DNA from: Gnetum montanum
Taxonomy: Eukaryota > Streptophyta > Gnetopsida > Gnetales > Gnetaceae
Direction of reading: 5' to 3'
NCBI GenBank assembly: GCA_015680685.1
Contig: MNCI01025442.1
Coordinates: 1-26,394, forward strand
DNA: 26,394 bases
Position 1 is the stretch's first letter. Each line of letters begins with the position of its first letter. Shown here piece by piece: positions 18,888-26,394 of this stretch. The translations under genes were made by a program, and so were the position numbers. The notes beneath the pieces are model-generated. The model had not been told where the DNA came from. It saw only the letters and a program-made list of their open reading frames with translations, and searched no databases.

Positions 18888-19480
18888 ATAATCTATATGA
18901 AAGTAGCAGGATAGCCCGATGGAAAGCCATAACAGCAGAATTCAATTTGCATTATGTGAGCCAATCATCGACAAAGGGTCAAGCTATAACAATGCAACTC
19001 ATGACCTCACCCATTGATAATCGGGCAATCATAGATCTCAAATTCCATGACGAGCATGTTAGCATTATCAACGCCAACCCATCACACCTTGAAGCTACTT
19101 TGCATTTCAACGATGGCTCGACCATGCGAGGAGGTAGTGCAGCTGCCATCATTACGTTTCCCTCAGGGGAAATGCAACCTTTTGCTTATCATTTTATGTT
19201 CCTTTGTATAAAAAACATGGTAGAGTATGAAGGGTTACTCAGGGGCCTCTTAGCAGCCCAAGCATTGAGCATCCAACACCTGGTGATTGGCAGGGATTCA
19301 CAACTCGTCATGAATCAAATCACAGAAGTCTATGCCTACAAAGCTACACATCTGTAGCCCTATTGTAACCTAGCAAAAAGTTTTCTTAAACAGTTTATGA
19401 AAATGGACATTTAACTCGTGCCATGCAATAAAAACGCCATAGCAGATTCCCTGGCCATCTTAGCATTAAACGTGCCACCA
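18884..19480 (+). pseudogene. Second (archaeal-type) RNase H domain, Tat hallmark
   Basis: After a linker (SRIARWKAITAEFNLHYV) comes the second RNase H fold: ATLHFNDGSTMRGGSAAAII with the first Asp at 19112, NMVEYEGLLRGLLAAQAL with the Glu, and VIGRDSQLVMNQI with the next Asp. The end, PCNKNAIADSLAIL, follows a TAG near 19357. A dual RNase H of this kind is characteristic of the plant Tat group. The catalytic acidic residues appear preserved although the frame is interrupted. Confidence 0.75.
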
Positions 19481-20819
19481 CACCTATTCGCAAGTTTTCC
19501 CACTTCGATTACCGAGTGTATGAAGTCTATCACTCAGGTAGTACACGTAGCCTCTATTAGCATTGCGAACACCCAGGAGTAGTACACCAACATTAAAGCC
19601 TACATACAACATGGCGAGCCCCCAAGTGGATTGACATCTACCCAGAGAGATGTGATTCACAAGTGTGCTTGGCAATACGTGCTCATGGGAGACAACGCCC
19701 TGTGCAAATGCTCCTATGATGGGATATTGCTGGCATGCATAAATGAGGAGCAAGCGTAGAAGGTCATTAATGAACTACACAAAGGACTGTGTGGTAGACA
19801 CATAGCACCTAGGGCCATGGCTACAAAAATCAGATGCCTAGGGTACTATTGGCCTCACATGGAGTGTGATTGCCTAGCCAAAGACAAGACATGTGATACG
19901 TGCCAAAGATATGCAAATCTTATACACATTTCACCAATAGAGTTGCATCCAACGTAGATCACATGGCCTTTTGAGTGATGGGGACTAGACATCATAGGAC
20001 CTATCACATCTAAGTCTTTCGCGGGGCATAGCTTCATCATCACTGCCACCAAGTATTTTACAAAGTTGGTGGAGGCTATTCTCCTAAGGAATACTACATC
20101 CTAGCAAGTTTGCCACTTCATCTTAGACAACATTATAACAAGTTTTGGACTTCCCATGACTATTGTGACTGACAACGGGCCACAGTTCAGTAGTGTGAAA
20201 ACAAAAACCTTCTACAGTAATCTTGGCATCAGGTAGTCGTTCTCCTTGCCATACTACCCGCAAGTAAATGGACAAGAAAAAGCTACAAACAAGTCCATCA
20301 TCAACTTGCTTAATAAAATGCTTAACAACGACGAGGCAATGGCATGAGCAAATCCTCTATGTGCTGTGGGCTTACAGGACGATGTGCAGGACTACAATAG
20401 GTAAGGCACCTTATAGTCTTGTTTATGGATCTAAAGTGGTGCTACCTCTTGAGTTGTAGGCACCCTCACTTTGAATGATCCTGTCAAACATCATGAGTGA
20501 AGCCCAGAACAATGAGTCAAGGATCATCAACCTCAACTCCATAGAGGAGAAGTGTGCATAGATACTTGGTCGCATAGAGTAATATTAGAATAGGCAACGA
20601 CAGAAGCATCATGCAAACCCCCATCAACAACTGATAAAGAAGGGAGACCTTGTTCTCAAGGCTATCTGTGAGCATGTGAACAAATTCTTAGCAAACTGGG
20701 AAAGTCCGTTCATGGTCACAAAAGCCTTTGGGAATGGGGCCTTCAAGCTAGTAGACATGGATGACAACGAGTTTGCGAATCCTATAAATCATTCATATCT
20801 CAAGCCATACTACATTTAA
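19481..20819 (+). pseudogene. Integrase of the Tat element (broken)
   Basis: Inserts the DNA copy into the genome. The zinc-binding HHCC motif has His at 19778 and 19799 (ELHKGLCGRH) and Cys at 19892 and 19901 (CDTCQRYA). The catalytic core has Asp at 19988 (GLDIIGPI), Asp at 20171 (IVTDNGPQFSS) and Glu at 20276 (YYPQVNGQEKATNKSI), with the last two about 35 residues apart. Stops at about 19954, 19975, 20102 and 20234 fit lost CAG or CGA codons. A frameshift near 20340 leads to WHEQILYVLWAYRT and KAPYSLVYG. The C-terminal domain reads KKGDLVLKA, FLANWESPFMVTKAFGNGAF and SYLKPYYI, ending at TAA 20817-20819. Confidence 0.85.
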
Positions 20820-20838
20820 TGCATGTGCAAGGTAAGCA

Positions 20839-21320
20839 ATGATCCGCTACAATGTAAAATTAGCAAATCCCATCTGCTATGACATAAAACTGGCACAGAT
20901 CGTCCGCTACGATGTAAAATGGGCAAAGGTAGTCCACTGTGACTATAAACTGGCACAAACTGTCCCCCATGACATAAAACTAGCAAAGCACATTTGCTAT
21001 GATGTTAAACTGGCACAGATAGTCTACTATGACTATAAACTAGCACAAACTATCTGCCATGATGTAAAACTGGCAAAGCACATCCACTACGATGTTAAAC
21101 TGGCATAGACAATTTGCTACGACTTTAAACTGGCCTATCCACCATTCGCTATGATGTTAAATTAGCACTACGATCTGCTAGGACTTTAAACTAGCACAAC
21201 CACTATCCACTACGATGATAAACTAGCGCAATGGTTTTCTAGGACCTTAAACTAGTGCACCACGGTCTGCTGAGACCTCAAACCAATAGATCATATGGTC
21301 TACCAGGACCTTAAACTAGG
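20839..21320 (+). repeat. Minisatellite of about 16 units, about 30 bp each, downstream of integrase
   Basis: Units follow the pattern [gt]ctgctay-gayrtwaaactrgcaca with lengths of 29-33 bases. Neighbouring units alternate slightly, so a dimer of about 60 bp is the higher-order period. The first half is open in one frame as repeated YDVKLAxxI-type peptides. That openness is a by-product of the period and decays in later units, so I do not call it a gene. Later units (gaccttaaactag) match the upstream array at 16960-17170. Confidence 0.85.
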
Positions 21321-21329
21321 TTTGTGGCA

Positions 21330-22240
21330 TGTCCTCAGCATGCATCACAACTCTACAAACAAGCGAGCGTGCACACCACCAACACAGGGTGGAACATTGT
21401 AGTTCTCGAATGCAGTTTACAATGCTAAGAAAACACCCTCGGGAATATGTGCAACGCCACTACCCTTGGCATCTTGCTGATCCTCTAGAGATATTGTATG
21501 ACATCTTGCTGACCTTCCAGAGCTACCGCTACCACGGCCTTTTTCCCTGGCAGTAGCTTCTGTAGTCAGAACCTGCTGCTGGAGTTCCAAAAGATGTTGC
21601 TGTTCTCTAACCCCCACCATTGCCCGAGCCCAAAAGATGTTCAACTATTGGATAGCCTATCTCATAGCTAAACTACATAATGTTTGCCTTGGCTGGGGAT
21701 TTCTAAGCACTTGCATCATCGTAGTTCTTAGCTGCCTCGATGTCAACCTCTCCACGCAGATGCTGCCAGAACTGTTGTTGGCCTTTATAGTTTGGACACC
21801 GAATGGCTCAGCAACAATGTCCATTTTTCTAGCAGGGTTCAAAGCAAGTAAGACCTTTCCCTTCATTTTGCATCATGGTTGTTTCTTTTGGTTTGATTTT
21901 TGCTATGTTTGCAAGATACGTATCAGAGGGAACTTAGTCAGAGGTGCATTTTGCCATGAAGGCAAGGCACTACATCATTGCAAGATGGTTATCATGACTA
22001 GCTTAGCCACTTCAGAGTGCATATCTTGTCCTCCTCCTTAACCTCCTTTACCTCATTCCTTACACCTACAACTCTCACTCTCACCTCTTTTACGAATTTT
22101 CCTAATGCTGGTAAAGCCATCCCATATTCCCAACGGCAAAGTCCATGACACGCGTAATGCAACTTGCTGCATGGGAAGCATCTGTAGGCAGGTTAAAAGC
22201 CCCACGTGGATGTAATGCAATTCATCCTGGGAAAGAAATG
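21330..22240 (-). pseudogene. Possible second antisense ORF with a Cys/His-rich segment
   Basis: On the minus strand a good acceptor, catttctttcccag, near 22230 precedes readable sequence. Further on, about 21890-21640 gives MMQNEGKGLTCFEPC, then CPNYKGQQQFWQHLRGEV and IEAAKNYDDAS. The Cys-Cys...His spacing and WQHLRGEV resemble a BED-type zinc finger, but stops break it and frames change. About 21644-21417 continues with Gln-, Gly- and Ser-rich coding-like sequence (LLELQQQVLTTEA). Antisense ORFs next to the 3' LTR are known in Tat elements, so the location fits. Confidence is low. Confidence 0.35.
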
Positions 22241-22681
22241 CTTGTCCTATGTCAAGGTTGTTTGCAAATGTAAATGGTAGAACAGCAAAAGAAAAAGCAT
22301 AAAAGAGCAAAAGCTCACACAAAAGAAAGAAAGAAAAAGAGTGTGCCTAAAACAGATGGCACATCAATTGTTTCACAGTAATCCTCCCTAAGCATTCTGA
22401 TGAGAGGTCAAACGTTAGCAAAAGCAAAGATGACCACGCAAACAACTCCCTCACAAGCATTCCGATGAGGGACCTTGCTAAGTCTCATCTTTACCATTTT
22501 CTTGAACCTCCTTCTCCCCCCAATTTAACCCTTCCTCTTTCCTCACATAACCAATCCAACACTCTCAAACATAGCTAAGTGACATCTTGGCAATTACCGA
22601 AGAGTGATGTTGGCATCTTGTCTTCCATGGTATTTCGTATTCTTTGTCGGCGTCTCTTGGGTCCGTTCTCTAGATGTCGAC
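22241..22681. other. Degenerate 3' untranslated region of the Tat element
   Basis: No gene is visible. A near repeat (..caagcattccgatgaggga.. and ..agcattctgatgagaggtc..) occurs at about 22390 and 22455. The rest is C/T-rich on the plus strand. Confidence 0.4.
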
Positions 22682-22690
22682 AAAGAGGGG
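22682..22690 (+). promoter_or_regulatory. Polypurine tract of the Tat element
   Basis: aaagagggg lies four bases before the 3' LTR start (ccaa|tgaaac), as expected for the plus-strand primer. Confidence 0.75.
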
Positions 22691-22694
22691 CCAA

Positions 22695-24541
22695 TGAAAC
22701 ACCCCAAAATTTCAAGATCCTCTTACTTCACCAGGGTCTTGGAATTCAGGCAAGGGATTTACACAAGTGCAGCATCATGAAAGTTTTGCAAAAAATGAAT
22801 GCACTGAGCTTAAACTGTTTAGTTCGGCAAGTTTTCTACCTCCAGAGTTGACAGGCCCGATGGACTCTCCAGCCTACCCACCTGGGTGATTCACCCAGCT
22901 AACAATCTATTAGAAAACCATGCCTGGGGTTGTCAGTGGTGCTCAGGATGCATAAAACAGTTCGGCAGGATTTCTAGTGAGGAAGTTTGTTACACTACGC
23001 TACGCTATGTAGTGTAGAAGGCCTCAAAGATAGTTATTCAAGTGACTAAACTATTGTAGAACAAAGTGCTATGCTACATAGTGTAGCACAACATAGCAAA
23101 GGAAAAATAGAAAGGCCCAACTTACCTAGTGATTCTAATTGCACATGGTAAGCACTCCAGCTTTCAAAACCAATTGCCTTGTTTAGCTTCAAGTCCTTAG
23201 TAAAGTTTCTCATCATAAAGTGGTGGATTAAATAAAAAACAAGATACGCTAGCTACTACACTACGCTATGCTACCTAGCGTAGCACAGTGTAGCGATGTT
23301 TCAAAAGTAGCAGTGAGCCTCTTGAATGCAAGTTTAGCAAGTTCATAGATCTCTCTTCACAGAAGGCAAAGTTTACAACTGTTAGCATAATCTGAGCTCC
23401 AAGCAAGCATTTGCAACTTCAACACGGATCGTGAATGAAGCCAGCTGCTATGCTATGCTATGCTATGTAGCGTGGTGTAGCATAGAAAAAGATGCATATC
23501 AAACCAAGTGTTACAAAAGTTAACCTGATGAACAGTGAACCTTCCACTAGATGCAGTTAACTTCAACATAAATTTCTTCTTCAAACTGGTGGCTACGCTG
23601 TGCTATGCTACATAGCATAGCACAACCTAGTAAGCAGCTACGCTACACCAACATGCTACACTACATAACATAGCACGGTGTAGCAGGCAGTTACACTACT
23701 TCAATGTTTCTCATTCCTCATCTTTATTGTCAACATATTTACTTCCAGCATCTCCAGTTTTGATAGCGTAATTACAGCATGATAGGCTCGTCAATCAGAT
23801 TTGCATGTCCATGCAGCATGAACATGTCAGCATCTCGCAAGTCTGGGACACGTGACAACCAGGCCTCATTTTTTGCATGCTCCTAATGCTATAAATACCC
23901 TGATGAGCAACGCTAAAGGGGTTGGCAAAATTGGGCATTTGTTTGACAAAAAAATTGGTTGGAAATTTTGAGCATTATTACCATTTTTTGTTGGCAAGTT
24001 GGCAAACATTGTTGCTTAGCAAGCTGGCAAAATTAAGCAGTTGGCATTTTCACTTGGCATTCTATTAGCTCTTTTTTTATGTCTTTGTAGCACTTTGAAT
24101 TGTTGGCTTTTGAGTCCACATTCAAGAACATAGTTGGCCTACTTTGAATGTTCTAGTTACCTTTGGGATCTCTGTGCTTCCCAATGTTGCGCAACCGATT
24201 ATATCCATCTCAACAAGGTAAAGTCACAAATCTTGAGGCGGTGCATTTTTCTAACTCTAGTTTGCTTTACATTCCTTCTTATTATCATTTCATTTTACAT
24301 TGTTTTTTCACTTTGTTGCATTTAATAGTTATTATATTATGTTATAAACATCATTTCTGCATTACACATTTATGAAAGGTTAAGTGACACCGACTAAGTC
24401 ACTGTCTGATTGACTAGACTATTCAAGGAACCCCATTTCCATTTTTTTTATCCAGCATAGTCCTCACATGGATCCGAGGTTAAACTTGTTAGCCTGATAG
24501 CCCCTAGGTGTTTCTAGCTGTCAATGTTTTTAGTCGTTACA
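22695..24541 (+). repeat. 3' LTR of the Tat element
   Basis: Runs from tgaaacacccc to ..cgttaca, 1,847 bases, co-linear with 6607-8443. TATAAATA is at 23890. The GCTAYGCTA hairpins recur at the same relative places (about 22990-23012, 23068-23098, 23257-23296, 23446-23480, 23591-23690), but several have gained or lost units. One example is a gctatgctatgctatg run at 23447 against a single unit in the 5' LTR. Confidence 0.9.
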
Positions 24542-24743
24542 TTGGGCCCCATAGAGTGCAAACATGACTGTGCTATGCTACTATATAATGCTAGATGTGA
24601 AACCTACTATGCTGTGACCATACTACTAAAACTGCATGTGCCAGAATCCAGTGAACTACCATATTTGTTACAAGCAAAAATGCCAATAATGAATGTAAAG
24701 TAGAGCCTGTGCTCTAGGACTACGTCTTCCCTACTCTTGCAAG
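24542..24743. other. Flanking DNA, probably host intron
   Basis: Starts with the candidate target duplication ttggg and includes one ctgtgctatgctac motif. It ends in a pyrimidine-rich tract (cttccctactcttgcaag) suited to a splice acceptor. The missing U3 of the inverted LTR fragment could lie here, but I could not align it. Confidence 0.35.
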
Positions 24744-24931
24744 CAGGGTCAAGCGTAAGGACAACTTTGGGGGATAGCCAGGGTGACATGAATCCCTTTC
24801 TGATCTACAATGCTTTGTCAAGAAACTCTATTTGGGGCCCTAGGATGAAGTGGGACAAGCAGTCTTGGAGGTTGAAGTGTAGCCAAATGCAATCTATTGG
24901 CACATTTGGCCATTTCATGAAGCAGATTTAA
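24744..24931 (+). CDS. Putative last exon of a host gene
   Basis: After the acceptor-like tract the frame reads SSVRTTLGDSQGDMN, PFLIYNALSRNSIWGPRM and KWDKQSWRLKCSQMQSIG, ending TFGHFMKQI and TAA at 24929-24931. It is free of stops, rich in Trp and conserved-looking residues, and unlike the decayed retroelement ORFs around it. The acceptor could be the AG at 24743 or 24746. No start codon of its own is evident, so I read it as a terminal exon whose upstream exons lie beyond the repeats or outside the window. I do not recognise the family with confidence. Confidence 0.45.
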
Positions 24932-25605
24932 ATTAGTTGAGAATTTGTGAAGAAGTAGCTTAATTTTCAATTTGAGAGAAAGAGAATAAGTGCACAAAAA
25001 AAATTCTCATATTTAAGAATACTGGAGCAAGCTTACACAGCCCTGGTTGATAAATACAGAATCATCAATATGTTGTTCCACTTTATAATTCACTGAGGTT
25101 TACAGATGAATATTGCAAGTTCAGCAGTCTGGGCAGGGTGGAGTTATTTCCCTTGTAAACTTTAACAATATATTTCTCTGTAAGCAAAATTTTTTTCTCT
25201 GAAAGGAAAAAGTGAAATGCTGCAAAATGAAGAAGGTGCTCTGTATTATTGTAAGAGACCATGGTAGTATAGCAACTCATTATCCCACAGGACAATTTCA
25301 GACAATGTACTCTGCAAAAATAAACATTCATGTAGAAAGGCAGAAACAGGTTCCCCCAACACTTTGCCACTGGAATCCCCATTCTCTGTGACCATTGCTG
25401 TCCCAAAAAAAAATATAGGAAAATAAAATCAAAAAATCTGCAATGACAAGAAACTAGAAAAGGCCTCCAAAACGGCACTGTACAAAAACACAGAAAAGGA
25501 AACACATGAAGACTATGAAGTACTCTCCAAATTATTTTAGAGCATGGCCAAGGAGAGACAGATGATCAAATTTAATATTGTCCCTAATTATATATATAAA
25601 GCTAT
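24932..25605. other. AT-rich region, possible 3' untranslated sequence
   Basis: No gene is supported on the plus strand. A 140-residue minus-strand frame (25083-25505) is long for this AT content but is Phe/Cys/Leu-rich with no recognisable motif. It would be antisense to the presumed 3' UTR, so I do not call it a gene. Confidence 0.35.
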
Positions 25606-25609
25606 TTTC

Positions 25610-26394
25610 TAAAAATGGATTTATGGATATTTCCGACTATAGCTTTTTATATAATTGGAACTTTATGTGGAAGTTGTAACTTCCTAGCCTTAATCCATGA
25701 TGTTTGTAACCACTACCAAGTACACTTGTTAGATGCAACATTTTTATCTCTTTTATGGTTTCAACCACCCAAAATTGTTGTAACTTACCTAACTTGTTGG
25801 GCAAGTAACCTCCTAGCTTGTAGGCCAAGTTTTTTCTTTTTGATTGGATAGTCCAATTACTTGGGAGAAAAGTTAGGAGAGATATTTTTGGGATATTTTT
25901 GGAAGTTGTAACTTCCCAACCTACCTTTGAATCCTATAAAAAGGGGATTGAAAGGGATCAAGAGGGAAGACTTTGGAAGGGAAGAACATTGAATCATCAC
26001 TTTTCACAGCAAAGAAGATTGTTTGCAAGATGGCTTGCTAGAATAAAGATTTCAGCCTCTTTGTCATGGTCCTGTGAGTTATGCATTTCATTTTTTGTTT
26101 TGTTTAAATTGCTTAGATAGTGGTTTAGATAGTATCATCCTTGGCAAGTAATTTTGGGATTTTTAGATTGCTCTTGACGTTCTTGTTGCCCGATAGAAAT
26201 TTCTATTAAAATTTTTCCATAGAAGCGCTTGTGTTTAAAAGCCTTGAGAGCATTTTAGTAGTAAATTTTGTTATTGTGCAACGTATGGAAACTGCTATTG
26301 GGATTGTTGTAAGAGAGCCTCTATTTGTCGTCACGCCGTTGAACAATTCAGTAGTCGAGAGGGTTCAGAGAATCTTTGGTATTTTGATGGGACC
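25610..26394 (+). repeat. LTR-like promoter region, incomplete at window end
   Basis: The near-palindrome ggaagttgtaacttcc occurs at 25669 and 25901, with partial copies near 25776. TATAAAAAGGGG follows at 25935 and AATAAA at 26042. Closely spaced TATA and polyadenylation signals after U3-like repeats suggest a retrotransposon LTR. Its borders could not be set, and an ordinary gene promoter remains possible. Confidence 0.4.
25935..25943 (+). promoter_or_regulatory. TATA box of the right-hand LTR-like region
   Basis: TATAAAAAG, about 20 bases after the second ggaagttgtaacttcc copy and 107 bases before AATAAA. Confidence 0.45.

Larger units (their letters stand above)
6607..24541 (+). mobile_element. 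Tat-lineage Ty3/gypsy LTR retrotransposon, about 17.9 kb
   Basis: Two LTRs of about 1.84 kb, a PBS, a polypurine tract and a gag-pro-RT-RNaseH-aRH-INT order define the element. The RT-RNaseH-INT order is typical of Ty3/gypsy. The second RNase H between the first RNase H and integrase, the size, and the Gag motif FYNYHQQCGHDMDYC point to the plant Tat lineage (Ogre/Retand/Grande-like). The immediate flanks, ctggg (6602-6606) and ttggg (24542-24546), resemble a 5-bp target duplication with one change. Frameshifts and stops in every ORF indicate an inactive copy. An antisense gene lies between pro and RT, and minisatellites lie on both sides of the RT-INT block. Confidence 0.9.

Noticed and set aside
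20839-21108. 89-residue frame of repeated YDVKLA units as a repeat protein
   Set aside because: The unit is a decaying DNA minisatellite; later units shift frame and the upstream array has no such frame.
20839-21320. CRISPR-like array
   Set aside because: There are no unique spacers; the whole unit repeats with drift, and the context is a plant retrotransposon.
25083-25505. 140-residue minus-strand ORF
   Set aside because: Its composition is Phe/Cys/Leu-rich, with no motif, no promoter, and a position antisense to a presumed 3' UTR; chance is likely.

Overview
The window is plant nuclear repeat DNA, probably from a large-genome seed plant. It holds nested Ty3/gypsy-type LTR retrotransposons, short GT-AG introns and TATAAATA promoters, with no bacterial gene organisation. 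I cannot name the species. Almost every coding region is broken by stops and small frameshifts, so most genes are listed as pseudogenes. Two single-N joins (16950 and 18666) show a draft assembly.

Layout. (1) 1-400: unassigned AT-rich DNA. (2) About 401-5984: an old non-autonomous gag-only LTR element arranged LTR / internal / LTR / truncated internal. Both LTRs carry matching TATA and AATAAA signals, and the second LTR has an internal duplication. (3) 5985-6606: an inverted, diverged LTR end related to the large element that abuts it. (4) 6607-24541: one large (about 17.9 kb) Tat-lineage Ty3/gypsy element with two LTRs of about 1.84 kb, PBS, gag, protease, reverse transcriptase, two RNase H domains, integrase, a 3' minisatellite and a polypurine tract. 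Its flanks (ctggg / ttggg) look like a slightly decayed 5-bp target duplication. (5) 24542-26394: flanking DNA with a convincing last exon of an ordinary gene (24744-24931) and, further right, another LTR-like promoter region.

The most interesting content is inside the large element. Between protease and reverse transcriptase lies about 4.7 kb that makes no sense on the element's own strand. On the opposite strand it reads as a multi-exon gene (about 16.84 kb down to 12.15 kb). Six exons join through five GT-AG introns, and every junction phase fits the reading frames on both sides once two small indels are allowed. The predicted product is about 1,150 residues, with an acidic low-complexity segment and a coiled-coil-like segment. 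I do not recognise the family. Most of its introns carry a GCTAYGCTA inverted-repeat motif that is otherwise abundant in this element's LTRs and that I did not find in its exons. Additional antisense ORFs are known from Tat elements, but usually next to the 3' LTR. An intron-bearing antisense gene at the pro/RT boundary is the best candidate for something undescribed here.

The sense genes would have formed the usual retrotransposon machinery: Gag particle, protease, RT/RNase H, and integrase. This copy looks inactive.
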